This document shows positions 1 to 11,514 of a DNA stretch of 64,000 nucleotides, in pieces (position 1 is the stretch's first letter; each line of letters opens with the position of its first letter). Origin of the DNA: Stenopsyche tienmushanensis (lineage: Eukaryota > Arthropoda > Insecta > Trichoptera > Stenopsychidae); the NCBI GenBank assembly GCA_008973525.1, contig WACJ01000468.1:1-64000 (forward strand), written 5' to 3'. The notes beneath the pieces are model-generated. The model saw only the letters and a list, made by a program, of their open reading frames with translations. It was not told the DNA's origin and did not search any database. Both the position numbers and the translations under genes were made by a program.

Positions 1-429
1 ATTTAAAATTAACTCTCAATTAGGTATTATTTAGTTAAACTCATAATAAACGGATTTTTTCAAGCACTGATTTAGTCATATTTAAAAATATAGTTTCAAT
101 ATAAAATTAATATAAGTTTTACAATATACTGTGCTTTATTAAATGCCAATAATAGCTTGGAGTAAGGCTCTTGGAGGATATTAAAAAATTGTAATTAGTT
201 TTCCACTTAAATATGCCTCATTAATGATATGCAAACAGCAGTAGTTTTTCAAAGGCAAAAGCTCGTTAAATGTAATGATTTACAAATAAAAACAAAATGT
301 AATAGAATTCATTCAAACAATAAGTTCGTATTAAGTATTGCTTGAAATTAGTCTATTAGAGGGTCTGGGACTTTTTTTCAATTCCTCAAAACAATTTTCA
401 CTATAACTTAAAATTAAAAAAAATATTTT

Positions 430-701
430 ACATACCAAACTGCATACACAAACAATATTTTTACTATGTTTATGTTGTTCCCGCAAGTGTAAACAATAAG
501 TTGATAAAGTTTTATTGCAATCGGATGAAAATTATGACAGCGTATTAAATACGAACAAACAAATATTGATTTTTGTATATTAAGCTATGCCTATGTTACT
601 TGCGCAATTCTTAGCAATAAATGGACGAAGTTTTATTGCAATCTGATGAACGGTATGGCAGCGCATTACATACGAACAAAGACAATTTTTTATATATTAG
701 A
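430..701 (-). mobile_element. Helitron 5'-end fragments, two tandem units
   Basis: Read on the minus strand, the segment starts TCTAATATATAAAAAATTG at 701, the typical TC-start of arthropod Helitrons. It then has a ...CATACCGTTCATC...GCAATAAAACTT block like that at 8871 and like the left end of the Helitron at 59173. The block occurs twice (about 560-701 and 430-560). No CTRR 3' end was found, so these are truncated copies. Confidence 0.55.
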
Positions 702-789
702 TATTATCACTTTTTTGATATTATTGTATTTTTTGTCTTCAAATTTTATTATAAAGTAATTATACGTTGGAATTAAATTATGCAATATG

Positions 790-950
790 TTTTTTTTTTT
801 GAGGTAGCTTTTAGCAACCCCTTTTATGTACCCATTACCAACCATTTTAACATGGTTTTTATGGCGTATGGCTTTTTTAAAATATGGTCTCCAGTCACAC
901 CTTCTATAGATTTGAACCCAAGTTGATTGAGTTATGGATGATTTTTTTCT
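790..950 (-). mobile_element. tRNA-derived SINE copy, degraded
   Basis: On the minus strand this matches the SINE at 56907-57100: a degraded B-box (GGGTTCAAATC), the central AACCATGTTAAAATGGTTGG block, the GGGTTGCTAAAAGCTACCTC tail and a poly(A) run, seen as poly(T) at 790-800. Target duplications were not identified. Confidence 0.6.
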
Positions 951-976
951 GTTTCTGGATAAATTGTTCTAATTGG

Positions 977-1191
977 TTGTCAACCCTCCTATAGTGACCG
1001 CTTGCAGCGTCTTTTACGTAATTAGTGAGTAAAATACGTAAGGTTAAAACCCCCTGGGCGTGTTAGTCACTTCAACTTATTAACAAACTAAAAACGTAAA
1101 TAAAATATGAGTGCCTAACTTTTTATAGCATTTTATTTATATAACGTGATCACCATCTCAACGCTATAGAAGGGTTGACTGTACTTTTACT
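977..1191. repeat. pogo-like MITE (CTATAGCG family), copy 1
   Basis: Imperfect terminal inverted repeats TGTCAACCCTCCTATAG and CGCTATAGAAGGGTTGACTG enclose about 175 bp. TA follows the right end. Related copies lie at 20042, 38055 (split), 45190 and 53448. Confidence 0.6.
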
Positions 1192-1199
1192 ATTAAGTA

Positions 1200-2549
1200 C
1201 GACTATATTATCTCAGATCTAAATGTTGAAAAAAGCGACTTTTCTATCGACTACTTTTAATATATATTCTATATTTCCATTTACAATCTGATCTTAGTAA
1301 TAAAGATTTGCATCTATTTACTATTTTATGTTGACTTTAGATAATTTACATAATGGTCTAACCAGTTTTTAACCAAGTCTCTGTAAAAAATTTGTATTAA
1401 TTTGAAGTGGATTCAATTAGTAATAAGAATACATTATTTTTAAAAAAATATTCTAAATACGATTTCATTACTTATTTCATTTTTCTCCATACAAATCATG
1501 AATCTTTTTAATTTTACAATTTTTTCTCTTGCAGTAATACTAAATTAATGGCAAAAAGTTTAAAAAATATAACACAACTTACAAAAGTGATGTAAGCATT
1601 AGCTAAATAATAACCTAAAAATGACAATTATGTATATAAAAAAATATATAATTTTGCTATCATTATGTTGGCAAGCTAATTAATATACTTGCGAATTTTT
1701 TTTTATAAAACCTTGCTTATTACATTGTTTCTACACAAAAAAAGAAACTTGGGCCGTAATATACAAAATAGTTCTTCTCGGAAAATGTCTCTTTTGCTCT
1801 TCAAGCGTAAATTTTCTTATAAAAAAACTGTTATCTAAAAAAGGAAAATATTAAAGAATATATTTCAACCATGCCGCCTTTTTAATTACACTAATCAATT
1901 ACAAAATTTCATCATCAAAATTAAAATTCGCTATACTTTTCAAAGATAATAACGCTCGGGCAAAAAATATTTTTACACTAATTCTGCCATATTTTTTCAA
2001 AGAAATTGCGAACAATAATATCGTATAGTCTCTCTGCTTCATTCGATACGTACAATTTCAACTCGAATCGAATTAAAACTCATAATCTAATATTTTGCAC
2101 AAATTTCCGCGAACATATAATATTGTATCAATTTGCCCGCGTTGTATCCATAATATCATATTGAATATTCAATACCGGGTAAATAATCGAAGTATGTAAA
2201 AAGCCTCTAAAGTAAGGGACGAAACGGTCGGAGGATCTGCGTTCCACGAATAATTTTGGCATCATATCAATTTCATTTCGATAAATATTCAGTACTGGCT
2301 GTTGGAATAATTTGCATTTTTGCCAAATTTGAATATTTCAAATACTTTTAAAATCGAAACAGTCATCGAAAGGGTGAAACCTCTTAGACGTACCTGGAAG
2401 TAGATGATGCTGAAGGGGCTGCAAAATTCCAATATAATACTGTATTATTACGTTGGAATGAATCTCAAATCGCAAATATTTATTGTAAATTATTAGATTT
2501 TGATTGTTTAATAAAATTAATATAATAATTGACTAATAAAATTTCTTTC
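1200..2549. other. AT-rich stretch, nothing seen
   Basis: Stops in all frames; no repeat shared with the rest of the window was noticed. Confidence 0.5.
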
Positions 2550-2930
2550 TGCTGAGATACAGACTAAAACTCGCAAAATTCCCGATTTACCAACAAATTA
2601 TTTATTTCCGTCGCTGCAAATGAATATTAATATACTATAATACATTGTTATGATTCATAATTATATTACGGAGGAATACAAAAATTCTGAACCCCGTATT
2701 TATTATATTTCATATCGATATTCCCATTATTAGAGTCGAGGTGTAGTAAATACATCACCGATAGGGAAAGTTTAATATAGCAATTTGAAAAACATATATG
2801 TACTGTATATATGTATACATAGATTAGATAGTTACTGCCCCTAGGCGTCACCTAAGCTCGCCAATTAGTAGTTACGCCACTGTTTCCAAGCGTCCAGATT
2901 TCGGCGGGAATGTCTCGATTTAGTCATCGT
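2550..2930 (+). repeat. Repeat family A, copy 1
   Basis: About 380 bp, over 90% alike by eye to 20300-20690 and also found at 35080, 51470 (inverted), 59016 and 62770 (inverted). Core features are ATTCTGAACCCCGTAT, CATATCGATATTCCCATTAT and the 3' part CCCTAGGCG...GCTCGCCAATTAGTAG. It runs directly into the piggyBac remnant at 2945. The minus strand carries the short conserved reading frame discussed in the findings. Confidence 0.75.
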
Positions 2931-2944
2931 GTTGGTGACCTTAA

Positions 2945-3752
2945 CCTGTTAAGCGGAGAAATTTCTTTTCAATGACACAACATGCAGTGGGCGTGCACAT
3001 TTTCGTTAGGACGTATATATACGTCCTGCCCACCTGGTGTGAGTACATATTATTAAAAAAAATTAACAATTCTTAAAATTAATAAAATAATCAATAAAAC
3101 ATACATTTTTTTAAATTTATTTAGATACATAAACATACAGAGAAGTTAATAAATACAAAACAATTTTAAAAAAGCACATAAAGAAAATGGAAACAGAGTT
3201 TAAAAAAATAAAATACATCCATACATAAATTCAAAACTCGTCTTCTGTGTGATATATTTTAAATCAGTTGTCGATATGTAGTGCTAACTCACAATCAGGA
3301 CACCAGTATGTAGATTTTTTGCCTTTTTTGTAATAAAGTCGACATTCTTGGCTTTAGTTCCCTTTCATTTGTTCATTGAAAATGTGTAATGCTGTTTTTT
3401 TAATGGCATAGGTTGGCTTTTTACTGTGTTGTCTGAATTGAGCATCAATACATCTTTTTTCTTCTTCCATTTTAAAACTATAAGTTTGCCTCTGAATCTT
3501 ATCTTATGCTACTAGTCACCGTTTACTGAGTACACGTCCACTCCAACACAATAGCGAAGTGTAGCCAATTTGCTACCTATCTTAAATTTATGTCAAAACG
3601 TGTATCGACAACTTACACATTTGTTAAACAACAAAAAAAAGTCCCGCCTGATTTAGGACTCAACATATATTTCGAGGACGTATATATACGTCATAAACAA
3701 TTTTGATGCAGTTTACGTTAGACGTATATATACGTCCCGTCTACTTAACAGG
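2945..3752 (-). mobile_element. piggyBac element, internally deleted
   Basis: Flanked by TTAA on both sides (2941-2944 and 3753-3756), the diagnostic piggyBac duplication. Ends are CCTGTTAAG and its inverted match, with subterminal ACGTATATATACGT palindromes near each end (about 3012, 3680 and 3723). The transposase remnant reads on the minus strand. At 808 bp against about 2.4 kb for an autonomous element, most of the coding region, including the DDD catalytic core, is missing. Confidence 0.85.
3231..3480 (-). pseudogene. piggyBac transposase C-terminal remnant
   Basis: The minus-strand reading resembles the C-terminal zinc-binding region of piggyBac transposases: QFRQHSKKPTYAIKKTALH, then ECRLYYKKGKKSTYWCPDCE and FKIYHT. 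In the family this Cys-rich region binds zinc and helps bind the transposon ends. Here TAA interrupts just upstream of the Cys-rich part, one cysteine position is TGA (before FKIYH) and another is Tyr, so it is dead. The reading ends at a TGA on 3231-3233. No N-terminal or catalytic part remains. Confidence 0.75.
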
Positions 3753-3756
3753 TTAA

Positions 3757-3830
3757 GGTTGTTTTTAGCAATCCCTTTTATGGAAGACCGTTGCTAACCA
3801 TTTTGACATAGTTTTTCATATATATATATT
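3757..3830 (-). mobile_element. SINE tail fragment abutting the piggyBac
   Basis: The minus strand matches the tail of the 56907 SINE (GGTTAGCAACGG...GGGATTGCTAAAAACAACC). It starts immediately after the piggyBac TTAA at 3753-3756, suggesting the piggyBac inserted at or inside the SINE's end. The tRNA-like part is absent. Confidence 0.5.
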
Positions 3831-4200
3831 TTTTGAGATTTTTGCGTTATTATTTATCACCAAATTCAGTTATTCGATGCTTTTTATATTATGTGTGTTT
3901 TCCATAACTATTTTTGTATGAAGCTAAAAACTAAAACATATATCCAAAATAGACTTTGGAACGAGCGATATTCCTGTTGCTTAATTAAATAAGTCCTAAT
4001 CAAGAGTCCTGCTGATTAAATCCTGGAAATAAGAGGAAACTGCAAAACTTGCGATATCAGTTGCAGAATCAAGCCAACTGCATGGTGCACTCAAATGAAT
4101 TAATGCCATAGAGAGGAATGAATAATTTATTAACATTCTACTTTAAATTAAATTATGTACTTATTCAATTCTAATATCACTAATTTTAATACAATTTGTA

Positions 4201-4505
4201 GGGACAAGCGATTGTTTTGCGGATTTTGACGAGTGCCACATTGTTTGCGTTTTCCGAATTTGCATGTCGAGTATTCCATCTTCAGCCAGGAAAAGCTTTT
4301 AATTATGGTGAAGAAGTTCCCCAACTGTGGGGTCGGGATCCGTTGCACGTCGAAACCACTCTGCGTGCATACATTTCAGTCAGGCCATTGTGCCTCATTT
4401 AAGGACCACTCAAACTTTCTGGGGTCTCAATTGAGAAAACTTCACGACATTCACAAATTGTGTTCCTTTTATGCGGGCAGAACCTATTTCGGTAAATATA
4501 ATTGA
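4201..4505. other. GC-rich unique segment, possible unassigned exon
   Basis: About 45% GC against about 28% around it, and not a copy of any repeat recognised here. Frames are open on + (66 residues from a possible acceptor ttgtag at about 4195-4200; another of 90 residues from 4233) and on - (66 residues). None matches a protein family I recognise, none has a signal peptide, and the competing frames weaken any coding claim. It could be a non-coding conserved element or an exon of an unknown gene. Confidence 0.25.
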
Positions 4506-4904
4506 TAACGAGTCCTTTCATATTCCATCGAGAATATTTGCCGAGATTGATTGATGTTTATATGTACCGTTATCCTTTCGTTAACGCCAAGGGGTGTGTT
4601 CTTTCCTAAACACTTGAAATCTAACAACAATTATTATTTAGCTATAAAAACATCTTAAAATCCAATATAATGTAGAAAAAAAATTTGAAGACATTTAAAA
4701 ATATATTATGGATTTTCGTCAGATCAAATGTTGATCGTTTTATAAGCCATATCCATCATTTTTTAAAATTTAAAATTAAAGCTCTCCGGCGGGCTTAATT
4801 CATATTTAATTCCTTTTATAACAATAACAAAGATATTTCATCACGACCTGAACAAATCCTTGCTTTCTCATGGTCATTTACTGCTCTGAACTATAGGTAG
4901 ACTG

Positions 4905-4990
4905 GAAAGAGAACGGAATGGCCACAAGGTCTGTGTGTCCAACCGGTCCGTTTTTCCGACCGCTGATAAGACAAATTAGCAGGCCCAATG
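4905..4990 (-). pseudogene. R1-like non-LTR ORF2 C-terminal fragment
   Basis: The minus strand reads RKNGPVGHTDLVAIPF, parallel to the fragments at 23.2, 49.2 and 62.2 kb (xSGPKxGPVGHxxLVA). These look like the very C-terminal part of one R1-type ORF2 family. Too short to classify alone. Confidence 0.35.
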
Positions 4991-4999
4991 TTTAAGCTA

Positions 5000-6480
5000 T
5001 AATGAAGAAGGGAGGGATTAAATAACTTAGCATGTATTATAAAAATGGACAGAGTCAATCAGTATTGATTCATATAAACCCATTTGCGTCCATAGCACCT
5101 CCTTTGTCCACCTCCTTGTTACAAGCCTACGTCTTAGTATTCATTTAGTCGAATTTAAAAAATAGGCAAAACTTGAATCGTGAAGATTGATATTAATATT
5201 TCCGAACATTCAATTTTTTGTACGTATTTTTTATCATAATCTGGATCCGTATCTGAATCTTTATAAAGGAAGTCCATGTTTACTATTTTGATACAATATA
5301 ATATTTTAATAGCCTATATACACATCTTCAATTTGTTTATATCTAAAAGTAGTACTAAAATTAGCTTCCATATATAGTATTTGTATTAAAGTCAAATCCT
5401 AGCAGAAGTGTCTTGAAATTCAACTTAATCTAATTTAACCCGCATTCCACTTCACTATAAGCGGAGCCTTAAATTATTTCCATGATAATTAAAAGGTTGA
5501 GTAAATAAAAACATATTATAAATAGCCTAAATCCTTTCAGCTTTATTTTAAATTTAATTTTCATAATCATTATTTATTTCAGGCGAAATAGACAATCATA
5601 ATATCAAAAATATGCATAAAACCTATATTGAATATTTATTATAAAAATTTGAACTCTTGCGTAATCATCATGTTATGCTACTAATAGTTCATTATAATAT
5701 TTTTAAAGGAGCTTTCCTGCTTTTATTTGCATAATGGAAAAATAACTTTGACTTGCGCTTGTGGTAACGAGTATGTGTATGTACTCTGATAGTATCAAAT
5801 GAACTGAGAGGACGTATAATGAGGCATTCAGAAATAAATACTTGTAGTAACAGACTCCTGTAAATAATGTAAAATGAAATAGAATTACATTCCTGGGATA
5901 AAGAGATTCTTTCGTTAGGAACAGAAGATTAATTAGTGTGTAGTTGAAACCTGTGCACCGGTTAATAATCATGATATTCGACTTTTATACTGATTGTATC
6001 CCATTATGCAGAAATTTCAATTTAATATTACTACTTATTATTTATATTCCTATATTAAAAATGGTATATGTTATCCTCGATAAATATATATTTTACAACA
6101 AAACTAACATTTTTCATTATAGAATAATAAGCAATCTTAATATTTTATGCTTTATGTTTCCTAAATAATATTTTAATGCTATTAAACTCAGTAGATCTCG
6201 GTTATAACGAGGATCAAAGATCTATGTGATTTTAATACTGAAAATAATTTAAAATATAGGACATGAAATAGTAACCGCATTTCATTAAAAAAATTGCTAA
6301 ATGCCAATTAAAAAGATGCGAGTTCTAGAAAATTCTTTCAATAAAAATGTTTTAAAGATTTTTTCATGTAAAATAACCGATGAAACACTTCAATTACTCC
6401 TTATTACAGTATCATCTGAAATAATGCATTTTTTAAATGCCTGATGATCCAATATTTTTTACAGTGAAAATTCACTGCAT
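5000..6480. other. AT-rich stretch, nothing seen
   Basis: Only short overlapping frames; no family recognised. Confidence 0.5.
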
Positions 6481-6484
6481 TTAA

Positions 6485-6994
6485 GAGGGTATTTTAGTCT
6501 AAAATTTTGAAAAAATCAATTAATTTTTTTTAATCATATTTTCAAAGTTTAGAATTTAATATAAATATATTTTCGAAAAGAATTTTCAAATTTTCAATTA
6601 TTTACAACACTTTTTTATAAAACGTTCTATCGTTTCTACCAGATTACTGCTTTAACAGTGTCGTCTTCTGTGCGTGTGTACCGTTTCCGGTTAGATGATG
6701 ACGCACAGGAAGCAGGAGTCGGGAAGAGTCAGCGATTGGCCTTGGCTGCGGGAGGACGTCCTTCTCGCAGCCAAATCTTTCTCTCTCGTGCTGAATAAAA
6801 AGTTACCTAGAGAAGAGAGCATTTTTGTTCGAAGCCCATCGTTGGAATCGTATCAACTAGGACACGCCTTTATTACTACTTATACTTTACCCGCCTATGA
6901 CTTTTTTAACTGCTATTTTTTTGTAAATTTTTGGTTTCTTTTTTATCGAAGTTGAAAAAACGCCCAAACGTTTTAATTAGACTAGAATACCTTT
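6485..6994. mobile_element. piggyBac-like MITE with TTAA duplication
   Basis: TTAA at 6481-6484 and 6995-6998 flanks inverted ends GAGGGTATTTTAGTCTA and TAGACTAGAATACCTTT. No transposase is encoded. It contains a Repeat B fragment (about 6650-6870). Related left ends (GGGGTATTCTAGTCTA) follow TTAA at 20925 and 41297, and diverged right ends occur near 37912 and 52770, so this is a dispersed family. Confidence 0.7.
6650..6870 (+). repeat. Repeat B (LTR-like, GC-rich), copy 1
   Basis: Carries the family core: TTGGCTGCGGGAGG...CTCGCAGCCAAATC (a potential hairpin), then TCTCTCTC and GAATAAAAAGTTACCTAGAG. It lies inside the TTAA MITE. Repeat B copies are listed separately; the fullest are 25871-26330 (-), 45600-45990 (+) and 52986-53348 (+). 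Confidence 0.65.
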
Positions 6995-7509
6995 TTAATA
7001 TAAAATTTTAAAGTAGATTGGCTACACTACCACATAATCACCATTTTATGATTAACTCTTGCCGTTTTTATTTTTGTTTGCTATTTTAATAATTTTGTAT
7101 TCGCTTGCGGTTTCATACGATATACATTTTTCATCGGGGTTTAAAAAAATAGGTTACCTGTTGTTGTTGGAATGTATTGATTTCTGTCAAGTCTTGCAGA
7201 GCTCATATATAAAGTTTTTATTTTTACTTTTACACTCTAACCAAGATTACTAGTCAAACAAAGACCTATTTATAAAAGATTATCAAGTAATTGAATTTCA
7301 GTTAGATTTTGCCTATTTTCATCAATATTACTAATTGGTCATCTAGATGGTATATATTTTTAATTACAGTTACATTTACGGATGTTATGAATGGATTTAA
7401 CGCAGCACCATCCTAATATGTATCTTATCTACATATTTAATCTTGTTATGGGGAACAAAGACGACTCTACCGCTTATCACCCGAACAGAGTTCCATATAT
7501 GAGCTCGCA

Positions 7510-7690
7510 CGTGAATACATTCGTTATTGGACCGCTGAAGCTGAGCAGATGAATGAAAACAATAATGGAAAAGGATACACTACGAGACTATAGGTCGGTG
7601 GGAAAAAGCATCTTCCCGCGGCCAAGACTCTTGGTCGACTCTGTATTCTTTCAGTCTGGTATTTTTCTATTTCTCGCAACGGAAATAAGT
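7510..7690 (-). repeat. Diverged Repeat B-like segment
   Basis: The minus strand reads AGTCTTGGCCGCGGGAAGAT...TTCCCACCGACC...TCTCGTAGT, resembling Repeat B and closer to 57310-57440, which shares TCTCGTAGT. Likely a sister subfamily. Confidence 0.4.
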
Positions 7691-7989
7691 AGAAGAAGAA
7701 TTTTAATAGCTGTTTATCATTTTTTTGCATAAAACTTAATAATATACCGTTTCCAAGACATTTATAAAAAAGAAAAAAACATTTCACATACAAATATCTA
7801 AAATTAATATTTTTTCAATGGACGAAGAAAAACTATTCAATGTATCAGATTCACACAGAAAGACACCAAATATATTTGAAATTTTCCCGATTTTGTAGCA
7901 ATTTCAATATCGCATCCGAATAAATAACGGTCCACGGAGGAATTCATTTATAAGATTGCTTTCTGATTATGTTACCGAAGTCTGTGCTT

Positions 7990-8330
7990 TATATGCGATA
8001 GTCCCATTTTACTACGTATTTAATGCCCGTAGTAATAAGGAGAAGGCGGAAGGGTTTTTTCGGGGTGCCCCATCTAATATATTTCCGAGTTGACAACCCT
8101 CTTTCTATATGGCACTCCTGTATAATGGGACATCCCGACCACCGCACCAACCCACGGTCTATATTGAATCCAAACAACATAACGGCCCGTAACAGAACTA
8201 ATTCAACCGTTTCAATTTGCCGTGAAAATATTATTCTACCACCATTGGGTTAATCGGTCGTTCTACCAGGAGCATACAAAACACTCCAAGAGTCCAAAAT
8301 AACTGGAGCAAATTCCAGCATAACCTTCTT
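7990..8330. other. GC-richer unique segment
   Basis: About 45% GC with a 76-codon + frame from 8023 and a 63-codon - frame overlapping it. Neither is recognised. It could be non-coding host sequence or a decayed element. Confidence 0.25.
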
Positions 8331-8870
8331 ATTGTGCGAGCCTCGACCGTTTTAAAAATATGCAAGCGTAAAATTGGATTTATACAACTGCCCTATGTTT
8401 AAATAAAAATTACAACAAAGCAGACTAAATTTTAATATCAAATAATATTTAAATAGCTTTAAAAAAATACAACTCTCGTTCGAGAGAAATATACATTTTG
8501 TATGAATATTTTTATGTTCAAAAATAGTATACATCCCTTTTATCTTCTATTTATTTATATACGACACTTTCGTTCTCATTTCTCCGGAAACATCATAAAA
8601 ATAACATTTATGCTTGCGCATAAATATATACATATTAATGTTTATTATACAAGTTGAAATCTTCCAATTAAGATCATTTGTCTCGATAAGATATACTATA
8701 TGAAGGCTCTGAAGAGTTATGTGATACCGTATATCTATAGTATTTAATGACAATAATATTTCTTGAGACCAAAACACTGAGACGCAAATTTTCAGTAATA
8801 AAACCTTCATACTATTTTTTAAAAATAATATATGTATTTATGATACACAAAATTTAGCTTATGAAATATA

Positions 8871-9100
8871 TCTAATATATAAAAATCAATGTTTGTTTGT
8901 TTGTCCGTATTTAATACGCTGCCATACCGTTCATCCGATAGCAATAAAACTTTGTCAACTTATTATTTATACTTGCAGAAATAACATAGGTATAGTAAAA
9001 ATAGTGTTTGTGTGCGCAGTTTGTTATGCGAGACGTTTAGCGAATGTACCATTTTGGCGCGTATTGGTCTGGTGGTTGCTAAGGTAAATAAAGCACTACA
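8871..9100 (+). mobile_element. Helitron 5'-end fragment
   Basis: TCTAATATATAAAAATCAATG preceded by A, with GTTTGTTTGTTTGTCCG and a CATACCGTTCATCCG...GCAATAAAACTT block: the typical 5' terminus of arthropod Helitrons and parallel to 59173. No CTAG-type 3' end or hairpin was found, so the right boundary is approximate. Confidence 0.5.
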
Positions 9101-9848
9101 ACCACACACATGTCGGGTAATCACTAATATAATATAAATTTATTTCAATTGATTTGTGATAAAAGCTAATTATTAGTATAAAGTCATTGGCCAATTAAAA
9201 ACGGTTTTGTTGTTTGAATACCAATATTCCATAGTATTTATTATATACACCCCTAATAGAGTAACCAAATGGTCACACAGTTTTTATTAAAAAATTATGG
9301 CTTTATGATTGTAATTTAAAGTTTTGCTAATTTTTCGATCAACTTTACATATATGTATAAAATTGATTTGAAAAATCACGATTGTTTGTACAGCTGTGAG
9401 CATGAATAATTAATGGGGGCTCCATTAAAATCTTATAGTTACAAAACACGAGCCCTCTTATCGCTAATATAATATGTGATACTTTGTGATATCACAAGGC
9501 TGCTGGGGATTTCTTGAAAAAATATTGCCATCATGTTAATGTATTCAAATATTATACTAAAATAAAGCTATTAATTTTCATATGGTCCAAATATTTTTAT
9601 TAAGTCTAAGATATTTTTTATAACGTTATGGTAATACAATTTTAATTGAATAAAATCCATTTGATTTTGTATATGGAAAGCAAAATTTTCATCTCAAAAG
9701 AAATCAAAATTCCGCCTTTCATGTTTATTATATTAATTGTTCCATTAAAATTAACCGTGCTTTGTTTGTTGAATGTTTTTATTTAATATAATAGCACTTA
9801 TCGTTTTATTTAGTCGTATTTTGCACAGATTATGGCGTACGGCATACA

Positions 9849-10280
9849 GTAGATCCGCATTAATCCGGCCCAGTCTAATCCGGCGCCCCCTATAATCCGA
9901 CATGCCAGTATAGTACATATTTACTGTAAATCTTCATCAGTGTAAAAAAATGCAAAGTGAGCTTCTGGATCGCATTAATCTTAATCTTCGTCTCCACCAC
10001 TGATTGTGAGCTAGGCAAACTCTATAAAAAAAAAATCAGGAAAGAAACAGGCATACGCCTATTTCTGGACCAGCTCATAAAATACGTTTGATGGCGGTAA
10101 CAGGTTATTATTTTTATAACTGCTATGACCATTGTGTTTATGACATTAATTAATTAATATGAAACCTTGTGTTGTCTATATGTATATCTCACGATTTTCA
10201 TTTTTTTTTTTTGGACTACAAATATTCCTTTTCAAAAAGTTCCGGACTACAGGGGGTCGGGAGCAATATTCTATAGTCAC
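9849..10280. repeat. Possible pogo/Tigger-like MITE
   Basis: Begins CAGTAGATCCGCATTAATCCGG after TA and has AGTCCGGAAC...CACTG on the opposite strand at about 10235-10280 as a weak inverted partner. CAG-start ends with repeated ATCCGGC motifs suit the pogo group. The right end lacks a clear TA. Confidence 0.3.
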
Positions 10281-10319
10281 TGAATCGCTTGTGAATATAT
10301 TAGAATAAGAATATTTGGA

Positions 10320-10560
10320 TCGATTTCGATCGAAAATTTCTCGAGAAATATACAAAATCGAAAATTCTCATTTCTTGATAAATTAGGATCTTGAGGGAAT
10401 TAAGATGTCCGATTCTATTTTAGATGATTCTAATTATTTTTGCATATAAATAATAATATTTATATGCAATACTGTTGTATGTTTGTAATCAAAATTTCTC
10501 AAGAAATTTGAGAAATTAAAATCATCGAAAAATCAGTCACAATAATTTATCCCCTCAATC
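10320..10560. repeat. Dispersed repeat F, copy 1
   Basis: Shares AATAATATTTATATGCAATA...AAAATTTCTCAAGAA...GAAAAATT with 55120-55285. It contains short palindromes such as AAATTTCTCGAGAAAT. No coding content. Confidence 0.45.
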
Positions 10561-10848
10561 TAAATATGAGTCCAAAAACTATTCCACTATACCAGTGGTT
10601 GACCAAGTTTTGGACAAAAACGAGTTAAATATGAATACCAATATGGTTTTAGACATTTTTTCAATTCCAAAATTTCATCGGCTATTTGGCTTCACTTTTG
10701 AAAATGATTGGAAAAGAACATTGCAATTTTATTAAAACCGGGATTGTCGACCCTTGTACTATACCAATATTTTTAATTATGTTTTAATGCCTATAATTTA
10801 ATCGAACAATCTTATGTCACCAAAAAAAGCCATCAAGCATGATATGTA

Positions 10849-11514
10849 CACTCGGGTCTCGTATAACACGATTTTATTCAACACGGCTTTATACAACACG
10901 TTTGTATAAATTGTGGCATTTTTTTACAGCACGCTATATATAACACGGTGTGAGGAGAAAAAATATACATATAAGTATTATTGATATTGAATCATGTACT
11001 GGACCAGCGGTTCTTAAAGTGGAGTCCGCGAAACCATTGCTGAGGGTCCGCGAAAATATAAAAAAACATTTATCTATACTTGAACACGATGTTTTGGTGG
11101 AATTATTTACAGAAAACATTAAAAAAATATCTACTTTGAACAATATTTGACCAAGAAATGCTTGGATCTGCAAAAAAAATCGAAAAAAGGGATTTGCGAA
11201 AAAAATCTCGCTCAAGTCTGTCTGCGGACTAAATAAGTTTAAAACCGCTGTACTAGGACATCAGCTTGATTTAAAACGTCCTACGTCTATTATTTAACCC
11301 TTAAATCAAGGTATTGTAACGCTGAGGTTTGGCTGCAGGAAGGACGACTTCCCGTTGTTCCCATTTTTTTTAAAAACTAATATTATTTTTATTTATTTAA
11401 AAAAAACTTACTTTAATAGTTTTTTTGCAACGCACCCCCTAATTTTGTATGAACTTCAAAACTTGTATAGCACGATATTTTTGCGGAATAACAGTGTTAT
11501 ACGAGGTTTGAGTG
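10849..11514. mobile_element. pogo-like element with nested insertions
   Basis: TA at 10847-10848 and 11515-11516 flanks ends CACTCGGGTCTCGTATAACAC and the inverted ...GTTATACGAGGTTTGAGTG. The TA duplication and ends suggest the Tc1/mariner-pogo superfamily. No transposase remains. A hAT MITE (11005-11250) and a Repeat B scrap (about 11325-11370, minus) sit inside. Confidence 0.65.
11005..11250. mobile_element. hAT MITE (GGTTCTTAA family), copy 1
   Basis: Ends CAGCGGTTCTTAAAGTGG and the inverted ...AGTTTAAAACCGCTG. Flanks TACTGGAC (10997-11004) and TACTAGGA (11251-11258) look like a decayed 8-bp duplication. Contains GTCCGCGAAA repeats like the copy at 46061. Confidence 0.7.

Noticed and set aside
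7059..7253. Signal-peptide-like ORF that might be the missing beat first exon
   Set aside because: The frame has no ATG (TTG start), no suitable phase-1 donor and low-complexity AT-rich codons.
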